64,000 bases of DNA, taken from assembly GCF_964355755.1 (NCBI RefSeq), contig NC_092675.1, forward strand, positions 12,353,312 through 12,417,311, read 5' to 3'. Position numbers and translations under genes: made by a program. Below the pieces are notes generated by a model. The model made no database searches, had not been told where the DNA came from, and was given only the letters and a program-made list of their open reading frames with translations. Below are positions 9,528 to 20,236 of this stretch, piece by piece. Source of the stretch: Antedon mediterranea (taxonomy: Eukaryota > Echinodermata > Crinoidea > Comatulida > Antedonidae). Each line of letters starts with the position of its first letter. Position 1 is the first letter of the stretch.

Positions 9528-10621
9528 ACACATTTTAAACCAATCATTGTGGTTATGTTAATTTAATGTAATCCTGGAGTTGTTAAATGAAAATGATGAA
9601 AAATAGTAAATTTTTAATTACTGTATACTAATAATGTTAATTTAAAACTTGGGACGATACTATGATTATTTTCTGTCAAAACAAGTGTACACCATGACAT
9701 TATTTTAGTAAACTCCTTTAATCACAGCTTATGCTATTTTTCATATGTTGACCTTTTAGCGCTATCAATACATCATTTTATTGTTACAAATTAATTGTTT
9801 AGTTATACAAACAAACATTAATTGCTGGTAAGATTTTTTTATTAAAATCAAAATGTTTTATTTTGTAGTTATATATATATATGTATGTACTACATTATCA
9901 ATACCAAAAACACCTGTTAAATGTAAACCTTTTAATGTGTTAAGTTAGCTATTTAAAAATTACATTAATCAAAAACTAATTCATTTTAACAACAATGATT
10001 CACAATTTTAACAAAATAATTAGTTTTCCTGTTTCATTTAAAAATTACTTTTACTGCCGTTACGCAATAAATTTGGTAGTAGCCGCTGTTTCTAAAACGC
10101 AGTAGACAAACAACAATTCAATAGTACGAACATCAGGTATATTCCTTTTATTTTAGCTGGCTTAACACAATACCGCTGCTTACCGGTGAGCTGGCTTAAC
10201 AACACCACTGCTTGTACCGGTTATAACCTTCTATCTACGTAAACTGTTTTTATACACTGTAACACTTGTCCAACTGGTAAACAGTAACTTACTAACATAG
10301 ATTCCGCATCTCCGTTGCCTTTTATAAGCGAACACATTTGTTATGCAAATTAAAAACTTTACGGCTGACTAAGCCAACAACACCGCATGGTGTTTAACAA
10401 TACAGTACTAACTTTACTGTAGCAACAATTACAGTGTATTATTATGTATATCGTGTATATATATAAATTAATATATATGTCTGATTATTGTTTAATAAAA
10501 AACACTAAAAATGACATGATTGTTAATCTATTTATTGTGTTTAGGTTTGCATGATGAGAACATTTCTAATCAACAAAAAGTTTGGGATACACCACATGAA
10601 AATACTTAAAACTTAGTTTAA
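9528..10621. other. Non-coding spacer between the two converging Harbinger genes
   Basis: AT-rich with no supported frame. It holds a (TA)n run near 9881-9892, ACCGG words near 10179 and 10216 that echo the subterminal words of copy A, and TTTATT at 10531-10536, which is AATAAA on the minus strand about 90 bp after the transposase stop and a good candidate poly(A) signal. Confidence 0.55.
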
Positions 10622-10624
10622 AAT

Positions 10625-11560
10625 TTACAAGAATGCCGAAACTGCATCACGAATATCTGATGTTACATCTATATTCTGATTATGTGGATCAACATTATCA
10701 TTTGGCTGCACCAAACCATGCTGCCTTTCATAATTGCGCATTTCTTCATCCCACTCAGGATAGAACTGTTCCTTATGCATCTCACATATGTTGTGCAGAA
10801 CAGAACATGACGCAACCACATCCGATACAAATGAAATATTGACATCATTCCTCTTTAGAAGTATTCTCCATCTTCCCTTCAGACGACCAAATGCGTTTTC
10901 AACGACCATTCTCGCAGAGCTTAACCGTGTGTTAAATCTTCTTTGATCGGCTGTTAATGCATGGTTGGTATATGATTTCATTAGCCACTTTTTAAGGGAT
11001 ATGCAGCATCACCGATGAGAAACACAGGTACTTCTACACCATTTATCACTTTAGAATTCTAAATAAATAAAACAATTAAATGAATTATGTTGCTATCATG
11101 CCTTTCTTATTCGTGTGTTTATAGAAATCCTAGCCATTAATAATAAGCAATTAATTACACAAAAGCTTACCTCCATAGGAAAAAGATGACCATTTTGCCT
11201 GTCCTCTACAAGGGAAAATATGTTTGAATTTGCCAAAACCCTTGCGTCATGCGTTCTGCCTGGCCATCCAATGTTTACATCTGTAAAGCTGTATGTATGA
11301 AGAACATTTGTTAGATTAACCATTCTTTTTTTTAGAATCATGCATTTGGAAGTAGAATAATATAGATTATTCATAGGCCTAATCCTGGATAGAATAGCAT
11401 TAAACAAACACCTTAAGCAGTTACAGCTCTTTTTGTACAATAATTTAGTTAAATAATTTTTAACCAACCAAAAGTTATGATCCACCATTGCCTGCATTAT
11501 CACAGAGTGCCATCTTTTCCTGTTGGAGTAGCGCTCTGCAGTTGCACCCGAAATATAAAT
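10625..11560 (-). pseudogene. PIF/Harbinger DDE transposase, C-terminal half, spliced, frameshifted
   Basis: Read on the minus strand. Exon a (about 11556-11469) gives GATAERYSNRKRWHSVIMQA and MVDHNF. A 180-bp intron (11468-11289; donor GTTGGT, acceptor CATACAG) leads to exon b (11288-11171), with TDVNIGWPGRTHDARVLANS; the Asp of HDAR (11246-11248) is the second triad residue. A 112-bp intron (11170-11059; donor GTAAGC, acceptor TTTATTTAG) leads to exon c (11058-10625), with VPVFLIGDAAYPL, a one-base deletion near 10985, then RRFNTRLSSARMVVENAFGR, whose Glu (10898-10900) completes the triad, and a stop after SAFL. Phases agree across both introns. The N-terminal half, including the first Asp, is missing. 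The enzyme would move the element; this copy cannot. Confidence 0.85.
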
Positions 11561-11860
11561 ATATCAAGAAATATATCAATATTGTATCAAATTTAGATAT
11601 TCTGTTTGACTGTTTACTGTCCAGTTACTAGTTTCCAGTCACTAAACTTATTCCAGTTTTATCATTTGAATCTGTCATTTAAAGTGATTTTAATTCTACT
11701 TACATGTCTAGGTAGTCCAGTAGCATCATTGATGTTGGTGCAGGGCTAAACAATAGCATCTTACCTGCCTGTGTTTTTCAGCAATATTGGAGTACAACTA
11801 ATTTGCATATGGCTACCTGATATGTGAATTGAAAACATGTCATACTCTAGGCAAGCATGA
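11561..11860. other. Unassigned stretch, probably LINE 5' region or Harbinger remnant
   Basis: Between the transposase remnant and the first recognisable LINE frame I find no transposase or endonuclease motif on either strand. It may be the 5' untranslated part of the LINE. Confidence 0.4.
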
Positions 11861-12669
11861 TTGGCCTTCAATATTTGTGCCAAACCAGGATTACCCCTTG
11901 CCTTATTTCATCATGTTTGTTCATTGGGATTGTACAGAGGTAAGCGTACCCGAAGGGGTATGAGAGCCCAAAGGAGACTTGTAAACAAATCATTACAAGT
12001 GTCGATACCTGTAGTTGATAACAAACATTGTGATAATAGCAATCTAGTGAAGATACAGTTGCAACCTCGTAACAATTCACGTATACAACCCGTCAACTTT
12101 GCTGCATGGAATGCCAGGTCTATAAAACCTAAGACTGCTTCTGTCTGTGACTTTACAATTACTAAGATATCTTTGCTATAACCGAATCATGGCTGACAAA
12201 TGATGATCGTTCCAACCGTGCTAAAGCTGATATTGAAAATACTCTTCCTGACTTTGAACTTCTTCACCGATCCAGAAATCACTCAACAGGTGGTGGTGTA
12301 TGTGTGTTTTTGCGAAAAGGCTTCTTAGCTGCTGCTAATAGTGGACCGATATTTAAATCATTTGAATATATAGATATCACCATCACTGCAAAGTCGTCCT
12401 CTTGTAGGCTGTACATTATTTATAGACCACCTTACTCAAGAAAGAGCAAGATAACAACTAAGATGTTCTTTTCAGACTTCTCGACTCTTCTAGAGTTGAT
12501 CAGTAATGTTCCTGGTCGTGTTCTACTGGCAGGGGATTTTAACCTACACATGGACGACGTGCAAAACAGTGATGCGATTACTATGAAGAATCTTCTATCC
12601 ATTTGTGGTTTCACTCAGCATGTTACCGGACCCACTCACAGGAGTGGTCACACACACTTGACTTGTTAA
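11861..12669 (+). pseudogene. LINE endonuclease domain
   Basis: The first frame (11861-12181) has a basic lead-in (LYRGKRTRRGMRAQRR) and then NFAAWNARSIKPK with the conserved Asn of the EN fold. After a frameshift near 12178 comes AITESWLTNDD with the catalytic Glu, then STGGGVCVFLRKG, YIIYRPPYS, and VLLAGDFNLHMDD with the catalytic Asp and Asn (about 12520-12555), ending at a stop at 12667 where a (TA)n microsatellite (12679-12701) interrupts the coding sequence. The last EN motif, SDH, is recovered downstream in HTDQPSDHYSTV (about 12717-12752). It would nick genomic DNA to prime reverse transcription. Frame breaks make it inactive. Confidence 0.8.
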
Positions 12670-12670
12670 T

Positions 12671-14255
12671 TTGCAGAGATACATATATATATATATATAT
12701 ACTGATATTAGCATCCATACTGATCAGCCTTCTGATCATTATTCAACTGTGTGTCATTTGAGTATATCACGCCCGGATTCCACTAGGCATCGAATTAGTT
12801 TCCGTAAATTGCGCCAAATTGATATTAAGTCTTTTAAGAGTGACATTGTGAAATCTGAGTTGATTACGAACCCTGCTGCAGTAATTGACACACTTTGACT
12901 CAATACAATAACGTCCTTTCTCATCGCTCCCTGGTATAATGAGAATCTGCGTGAACAAAAGAGAGTCAAACGCCGCTGTGAAAGGTTATGGGCTTCATCT
13001 GGTTTAGAGGTACATAAACAACTGTACCACAGTGAATGCAACACATACAAACAGTTACTTGAAAAGTCAAAGACCGACTTCCACAGATGTCAAGTATCAA
13101 AATGTGAGCAGGGCAAGCTATTTAACTTGATTGACAATTTCACTTCAGCAAATCATAAGCAGATTCTTCCTCTACATGAGCCTTCAGAGGATGGCTTGTC
13201 AATTTTCTGAATTCTTTCGTGATAAGATTCATAAAGTTAAAATTGAACTCGAGAATGACCCTTCTTACAGTGTCGGTAGTGTACATGATAAAAAAGCCGA
13301 TGCACACTCTTTCAATACTTTTGCTAATGTGTCTCATGAGGATCTACGCAAGATAATATTGGCTTCCAAATCATCTACTTGTCCTCTAGATCCTATACCA
13401 TCAAAGCTTTTGAAGGAATGTCTCGATGAACTCATTTCCACCATATGTGACATTGTCAATAGATCACTATCACGTGGAACAGTTCCTGATATCTTCAAGG
13501 CAGCATGTTTGACACCACTTATTAAGAAACTCTCATTAGATCCAGAAATATTGAAGAATTACCGTCCAATTTCCAATCTATTTTTCATCTCAAAAATACT
13601 TGAGAGATGTGTTGCCGCTCAGTTAACTAAACATCTTGTAACAAATGACCTGCACGGCAAGCGGCAATCAGCCTATCGTAAACACCCTTCAACTGAAACC
13701 TCTCTGATTCGTGTCATTAATGATTTACTTCGCGCTGTTGACGTACACAGTGAAGCAGTACTAGTGTTACTTGACCTAACTGCAGCATTTGACACAATAA
13801 ACCACAAAATACTACTGCGGAGACTATCAAATCGGTATGGAGTCGATGGCACAGTTCTCAAGTGGTTTCAATCATACATGCTCAACCGCACTCAATCCGT
13901 TGCTATTAAAGAGTCAACATCGAATCCGTCTCCATTACTGGATGGTGTTTCTCAGTGGTCTGTACTGGGCGCTCTGTGTTTCACGCTTTATACATCGCCA
14001 TTAGAAGATATTGTTAGTTCTTATGATGGATTTGAGCTGATGGTGTACGCGGATGATACACAACTGCATATGATGTTTAATCCTTTGCAAACAAATAGTG
14101 CTATTTCACAACTTGAATCTTGCATCCAAGAAGACAATAAATGGATGGTAGTCAATAAATTCAAACTCAATAGCAGCAAAACAGATGTACTTCACATCAC
14201 CTCCCTGTTTTTGCCGGAATTGACCAAATTCAGGTTGGCTCTGAGTTCGTTCTAA
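12671..14255 (+). pseudogene. LINE reverse transcriptase domain
   Basis: A linker region in two frames (12671-12898, then about 12900-13200 with APWYNENLREQKR) leads to the RT frame (13131-14255, 374 codons). I see PLDPIPSKLLKECLDE, NYRPISNLFFISKILER, LLDLTAAFDTINHKILL with the first catalytic Asp (about 13770-13803), and VYADDTQLHM with the YADD box at 14046-14057. The usual GVPQGSVLGP box reads GVSQWSVLGA here, a change in a highly conserved motif. The frame closes at a stop after LALSSF. The enzyme would copy the element RNA at the nicked target; this copy has stops and frameshifts. Confidence 0.85.
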
Positions 14256-14276
14256 CGGTTCCTTCAGCACGTAATC

Positions 14277-14876
14277 TTGGCATTACAATTGACAACAAGC
14301 CAAGTATGTTGGGACACAATAAAAACATCTGCAAGTCAGCTAACTTTCTTTGCGCTCAGGAAAATCGGTCAAGTTCGCAAGTACCTTGATAGAGCATCTC
14401 ATCTCATTCACGCGTTTGTCATCTCGCGTCTTGACTGTTGTAACAGTCTTTTATGTGGCTTACCTGACTATGAGATTGCAAAACTCCAGCTAGTTCAAAA
14501 CACTGCTGCAAGGATGATCACTTTTGACTAAAAAGCGGCACAATATTACACCGGTGTTGAAAGAGCTTCACTGGCTGCCAGTGTGTAAGAGAATAGCGTT
14601 TAAAATCTCGCTGATCACTTACAAAGCGTTACATGGTCTTACCCCAGATTATATTTGCGAGCTCATATCTGAATACATCCCGTCGCGCTCTTTAAGGTCT
14701 GGTGATAAATTTCTTCTAACATTACCAAAATCATCCACTGCTTATGGTAGAAGGTCTTTTGCAGCAATAGCACCTTCATTATGGAACAAACTTCGACACT
14801 TTGTGAGACTTGCTCCTTCAGTCAATATTTTTAAATCACGACAGAAAGCCCATCTGTTCTCATCTGGTATTAATTA
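14277..14876 (+). pseudogene. LINE C-terminal region
   Basis: Two overlapping frames (14277-14531 and 14524-14877) together cover the region after the RT thumb: ALRKIGQVRKYLDRASHLIH, then VISRLDCCNSLLCGLP, ELHWLPVCKRIAFKISLITY, and the terminal SLWNKLRHFVRLAPSVNIFK. A stop and frameshift near 14530 separate them. This segment is typical of CR1/L2-like LINEs and has no known catalytic residue. Confidence 0.8.
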
Positions 14877-14888
14877 ACTTACTGGGAT

Positions 14889-15080
14889 GCGATTTTTTTT
14901 TCGTACATAAGTTGGGGACCCCTCATGAAACGTGCCAAAATAAACATGAATAATTCATCAGTTAAATTTGTTGTTCCGTGTGCACCCAAGCGTATAGCAA
15001 CAAGAAGTGATTACACGCACAACTAAACTGCGATACGATTCTTTCTACAGTAGGCTTAGGATTCTAAGTCAATTCATGTG
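14889..15080 (+). mobile_element. Mutator-like element, left-end fragment (third copy)
   Basis: It starts GCGATTTTTTTTTCGTACAT and follows 2562-2745 of the 788-bp element closely, including the GTGCACCCAAGCGTATAGCA block and TTCTTTCTACAGTAGGC, with a few substitutions and a 4-base difference. Similarity stops near 15080. No right end is found nearby. Confidence 0.85.
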
Positions 15081-16273
15081 ATTGCCTTCGCGCACTCTTC
15101 TTCACACGAAAAAACATAAAACCACCAAAGTGCTAAGAATAGCTTCAAATCGCATTATGAGAAATTTTAGACCATTTTGTGATTTTCGAAAAAAGTTGTT
15201 AACATAAAAACACCAAAGTGCTTAGAATAGCTTCAAATCGCATTTAGAGATGTTTTAGACCATTTTGTGCATTTCGATGAAACTTGGTTACACAAAAACA
15301 TCAAAGTGCTTAAAATCACATTATAAACCGTTTTAGACCATTTTGAGCATTTCGATAACACTTTTCACACAAAAATATCAAAGAGCACAAAATAGCTTAA
15401 TATCGTATTTCAAAACGTTTTAGACCATTTTGAGCATTTCGACAAAACTTTTTCACACAAAACACCAAAGTGCTTAAAATAGCTTCAAATCGCATTTGGA
15501 GACATTTTAGACCATTTTGTGATTTTCGAAAAAAACTTGTTAACATAAAAACACCAAAGTGCTTAGAATAGCTTCAAATCGCAATTAGAGACGTTTTTCG
15601 ATAACACTTTTCACACAAAAATATCAAAGAGCACAAAATAGCTTAATATCGTATTTCAAAACGTTTTAGACCATTTTGAGCATTTCGACAAAACTTTTTC
15701 ACACAAAACACCAAAGTGCTTAAAATAGCTTCAAATCGCATTTGGAGACATTTTAGACCATTTTGTGATTTTCGAAAAAAACTTGTTAACATAAAAACAC
15801 CAAAGTGCTTAGAATAGCTTCAAATCACAATTAGAGACGTTTTAGACCACTTTGTGATTTTCGAAAAAACTTGTTAACATAAAAACACCAAAGTGCTAAG
15901 AATAGTTTAAATCGCATTTGGAGACATTTTAGACCATTTTGTGATTTTCGAAAAAACTTGTTAACATAAAAACATCAAAGTGCTAAGAATAGCTTCAAAT
16001 CGCATTTGGAGACGTTTTAGACCATTTTGTGATTTTCGAAAAAACGTGTTAACATAAAAACACCAAAGTGCTAAGAATAGTTTCAAATCGCATTTGGAGA
16101 CATTTTAGACCAATTTGTGATTTTCGAAAAAACTTGTTAACATAAAAACACCAAAGTGTTTAGAATAGGTTCAAGTCGCATTTGGAGACGTTTTAGACCA
16201 TTTTGTGATTTTCGAAAAAACTTGTTAACATAAAAACATCAAAGTGCTTAAAATCACATTATAAACCGTTTTA

Positions 16274-16388
16274 GAATAATTGTTGTAGACGTGAGAGCAG
16301 CGTGGTCCAAGAGGATTGTACCACGCTCTCTCAGTTCTCAAAATGGAATCGTGGTAAACTTTGTTTTCACACAATTCCTGCTTTTAAA
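16274..16388. other. Insert in the 88-bp array with a strong hairpin
   Basis: About 115 bp unlike the satellite. It contains TGAGAGCAGCGTGGT (16292-16306) facing ACCACGCTCTCTCA (16320-16333), an imperfect inverted repeat with a single bulge. I recognise no RNA family. Confidence 0.6.
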
Positions 16389-16983
16389 AACGTTTTAGAC
16401 CATTTTGTGATTTTCGAAAAAAACATGTTAACATAAAAACACCAAAGTGCTTAGAATAGCTTCAAATTGCAGTTGGAGACATTTTAGACCATTTTGTGAT
16501 TTTCAAAAAAACTTGTTAACATAAAAACATCAAAGTGTACAGAATAGCTATAAAATCGCATTTGGAGACGTTTTAGACCATTTTGTGATTTTCGAAAAAA
16601 CTTGTTAACATAAAAACACCAAAGTGCTTAGAATAGCTTCAAATCGCATTTGGAGACGTTTTAGACCATTTTTTGATTTTCGAAAAGACTTGTTAACATA
16701 AAAACACCAAAGTGCTTAGAATAGCTTCAAATCGCATTTGGAGACGTTTTAGACCATTTTGTGGTTTTCGAAAAAACTTGATGACATAAAAACACCAAAG
16801 TGCTAACAATAGCTTCAAATCGGATTTGGAGACATTTTAGACCATTTTGTGATTTTCGAAAAAACTTGTTAACATAAAAACACCAAAGTGCTTAGAATAG
16901 CTTCAAATCGAATTTGGAGACGTTTTAGACCATTTCATGTTTTTCGAAAAAACATGTTAACATAAAAACACCAAAGTGCTAAG

Positions 16984-17182
16984 AGGAGGAGCTAATTACT
17001 TAATTAGCCCTCAATTAGCATTTCCTTTCACCAACTTTGGTGCTTAGTGCACATAATTATTATTGTTTTGTATTCACTTGATCTTGAAAATGGTTCTATG
17101 ATGGTAGCGAAACGTCGATCTCTCTTTTTGTCATTAAATTTCATATTAAAATTATATAGTAAACGTCTTTTAATTCGTAAAG
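16984..17182. other. Insert in the 88-bp array, possible retroelement tail
   Basis: About 200 bp not related to the satellite. It includes TTGAAAATGGTTCTATGATG followed by GTAGCGAAACGTCGATCT. Words of the type GATGATGG...CGAAACG occur at the ends of several animal retroelements. The two short opposed frames over it (17028-17294 and 17047-17259) look non-coding. Confidence 0.5.
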
Positions 17183-18004
17183 TGCTAAGAATAGCTTCAA
17201 ATTGCATTTGGAGACATTTTAGACCATTTTGTGATTTTCGAAAAAACTTGTTAACATAAAAACACCAAAGTGCTAAGAATAGTTTAAATCGCATTTGGAG
17301 ACATTTTAGACCATTTTGTGATTTTTGAAAAAACTTGTTAACATAAAAACATCAAAGTGCTAAGAATAGCTTCAAATCGCATTTGGAGACGTTTTAGACC
17401 ATTTTGTGATTTTCGAAAAAACTTGTTAACATAAAAACACCAAAGTGCTAAGAATAGTTTCAAATCGCATTTGGAGACATTTTAGACCAATTTGTGATTT
17501 TCGAAAAAACTTGTTAACATAAAAACACCAAAGTGCTTAGAATAGCTTCAAATCGCATTTGGAGACGTTTAAGACCATTTTGTGATTTTCGAAAACAACT
17601 TGTTAACATAAAAACACCAAAGTGCTAAGAACAGCTTCAAATCGCATTTGGAGACGTTTTAGACCATTTTGAGATTTTCGAAAAAACTTGTTAACATAAA
17701 AACACCAAAGTGCTTAGAATAGCTTCAAATCGCATTTGTAGACGTTTTAGACCAATTTGTGCATTTCGATGAAACTTGGTTACACAAAAACATCAAAGTG
17801 CTTAAAATCACATTATAAACCGTTTTAGACCATTTTGAGCATTTCGATAACACTTTTCACACAAAAACATCAAAGAGCACAAAATAGCTTAATATGGTAT
17901 TTTAAAACGTTTTAGACCATTTTGAGCATTTCGACAAAACTTTTTCAAAAAAAACATGTACAGAATAGCTTCAATTCGCATTTGGAGACGTTTTAGACCA
18001 TTTT

Positions 18005-18362
18005 TTATTACAGAATAGCTTTAAATACGCTTTGTTTACGTTTACACTTGGCTTAGACGTTTATCTTAGAATTCGAATAAATTAATCCATAATCAACTAA
18101 AATTGCTATTGTTGTGGTTTTTGTTTAATATAAATGTTTTTTATAAACTGAAATAAATCAAACAACAATATAATTTAATATAAACTCGTTAAAAGGGAAA
18201 TTTAGACAGCCTATAAATCATGGAAGTCAGAACTCGCGTCGCTCGAAATGCTCGGTAAATTTCTATTTATAGCCAATCGAAAATGGCTCCGGCTAACTTA
18301 AACAATGAAAACGGCTCTCGGAACACTTAATGTCCCATTTTCGCTGTTTGACGTGGATGTGG
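18005..18362. other. Insert in the 88-bp array, unassigned
   Basis: About 360 bp, AT-rich on the left and with mixed sequence on the right. No coding frame and no recognised family; satellite units resume at 18363. Confidence 0.5.
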
Positions 18363-18660
18363 CTTAGAATAGTTTCAAATCGCATTTGGAGACGTATTGG
18401 ACCATTTTGGTCATTTCGATGAAACTTGGTTATACAAAAACATCAATATGCTTAAAATCACATTAGAAACCTTTTTAGACCATTTTGAGCATTTCGATAA
18501 AACTTTTCAAACAAAAACACCAAAGTGTTAAGAGTAGCTTCAAATCTTATTTAAAAATGTTTTAGACCATTTTGAGCATTTCGACCAAACTTTTTCACAC
18601 AAAACATCAAAGTGAACAGAATAGCTTCAAATAGCATTTGGAGACGTTTTAGACCATTTT

Positions 18661-19266
18661 CGAAAAATGGCCAAATTTAGACCCTTTTATTTTTTGACAT
18701 AACTAGTTACTATGGCTCTATAAGATGATGTTAACACAACATATGTCCATAAATGGCAATATTATAGTCTAATTATTGAATTTTGAAAGGTGGAAATTTT
18801 GGTCATTTTTCGAAAAAATTCCTATGGTCCCCCGCAGGAAAATCTTGGAAAAATGGCCAAATTTCGACCCTTTTATTTTTTGACATAACTAGTTACTATG
18901 GCTCTATAAGATCATGTTAGCACAATATATTTGCATAAATGGCAATATTATAGCATAATCTTCGAATTTTAAAAAGTGGAAATTTTGGTTATTTTTCGAA
19001 AAAATTCCTGTGGTCCCCGCAGGGAAATTGTCGGAAAATGGCCAAATTTTAACACTTTTATTTTTTGACATAACTAGTTACTATTGCTCTATAAGATGAT
19101 GTTAACAAAATATATGTGCATAAATAGATATATTATAGCCTAATTATTGAATTTTAAATGGTAGACATTTTGGTTATTTTTCGAAAAAATTCCTGTAGTC
19201 ACCTGAAGGGAAATTTTCGGAAAATGGCAAAATTTCGACCCTTTTATTTTTTGACATAACTAGTTA
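18661..19266. repeat. ~186-bp tandem repeat, block 2
   Basis: TGACATAACTAGTTACTATG at 18695, 18881, 19066 and 19252, spacing 186, 185 and 186 bp. Same family and orientation as 7166-7847, and again directly downstream of inverted 88-bp units. It is cut inside CTAGTTA at 19266, where the 19-bp satellite begins. Confidence 0.9.
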
Positions 19267-20203
19267 TAGATCAGCGAGAGAGAGATAGATCAGCGAGAGA
19301 GAGATAGATCAGCGAGAGAGAGATATATCAGCGAGAAACAGAGATAGATCAGCGAGAGAGATAGATCAGCGAAAGAGATAGATCTGCGAGAGAGAGATAG
19401 ATCAGCAAGAGAGAGAGATAGATCAGCGAGAGAGAGAGATAGATCAGCGAGAGAGAGATAGATCAGCGAGAGAGATAGATCAGCGAGAGAGAGATAGATC
19501 AGCGAGAGAGAGAGATGGATCAGCGAGAGAGATAGATCAGCGAGAGAGAGATAGATCAGCGAGAGAGAGATAGATCAGCGAGAGAGAGAGATAGATCAGC
19601 GAGAAAGAGATAGATCAGCGAGAGAGAGATAGATCAGCGAGAGAGAGATAGATCAGCGAGAGAGAGAGATAGATCAGCGAGAGAGAGATAGATCAGCGAG
19701 AGAGAGATAGATCAGCGAGAGAGAGATAGATCAGCGAGAGAGAGATAGATAAGCGAGAGAGAGATAGATCAGCGACAGAGAGAGATAGATCAGCGAGAGA
19801 GAGATAGATCAGCGAGAGAGAGAGATAGATCAGCGAGAGAGAGAGATATATATCAGCGATAGAGAGATAGATCAGCGAGAGAGAGATAGATCAGCGAGAG
19901 AGAGATAGATCAGCGAGAGAGAGATCAGCGAGAGAGAGAGATAGATCAGCGAGAGAGAGATAGATCAGCGAGAGAGAGATAGATCAGCGAGAGAGAGAGA
20001 TAGATCAGCGAGAGAGAGTTAGATCAGCGAGAGAGAGAGATAGATCAGCGAGAAATAGATAGATAAGCGAGAGATAGATAGATCAGCGAGAGAGAGATAG
20101 ATAGATCAGCGAGAGAGAGAGAGAGATAGATCAGCAAGAGAGAGATAGAGAGAGAGAGATAGATCAGGAAGAGAGAGATAGATCAGCGAGTGAGAGAGAT
20201 AGA

Positions 20204-20236
<33 letters not shown>

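Larger units (their letters stand above)
7848..11560. mobile_element. PIF/Harbinger DNA transposon, copy B, lacking one end
   Basis: It starts right after TAA (7845-7847) with AGTCCCTTTCTCACAGAG, the same end as copy A, and has an inverted partner TCTGTGAGAA at 7954. A perfect 16-bp palindrome (CTAGTAATATTACTAG, 7909-7924) lies in the subterminal region. Two converging genes follow: the Myb/SANT-like accessory gene (+) and the DDE transposase (-), the classic two-gene layout of Harbinger elements. The transposase N-terminal half and the second terminal repeat are missing on the right, where a LINE begins. Confidence 0.85.
11861..14888 (+). mobile_element. CR1/L2-like LINE, nearly full ORF2, inactivated
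   Basis: Endonuclease, reverse transcriptase and C-terminal segments follow one another in the right order over 3 kb, in several frames. The C-terminal block KELHWLPVCKRIAFKI...YKALHGLTP and the ending with LWNKLR are typical of CR1/L2/Rex-like LINEs. The 3' end is cut at 14888, a dozen bases after the stop, by a Mutator-like end, so no tail is seen. It lies next to, and may have truncated, Harbinger copy B. Confidence 0.8.
15105..18660. repeat. 88-bp satellite, main array (single orientation)
   Basis: Dozens of units with AAAAACACCAAAGTGCTTAG, AATAGCTTCAAATCGCATTT, GGAGACGTTTTAGACCATTT and TGTGATTTTCGAAAAAACTT. Successive TTAACATAAAAAC words at 15786, 15874, 15961, 16049, 16137 and 16225 are 87-88 bp apart. 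At both edges (about 15280-15480 and 17760-17950) a diverged subfamily uses GCATTTCGA and ATCAAAGAGCACAAAATAGC. Three foreign stretches interrupt it (listed separately). A segment around 15345-15590 is repeated at about 15597-15830, so local duplication has occurred. Confidence 0.95.

Noticed and set aside
9269-9561. Two extra plus-strand frames overlapping Myb-like exon 2
   Set aside because: They are out-of-frame shadows of the Ser/Thr/Gln-rich exon; only the frame ending at 9527 joins the intron in phase.
11868-12096. Minus-strand frames opposite the LINE endonuclease start
   Set aside because: They are antisense shadows of the plus-strand LINE coding sequence.
17028-17294. Opposed frames around the insert at 17 kb
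   Set aside because: They extend into the 88-bp satellite on one side and have no recognisable motif.
15105-18660. 88-bp repeats as tRNA or small RNA gene clusters
   Set aside because: No A and B box pattern or cloverleaf is visible; the units are AT-rich and behave as a satellite.
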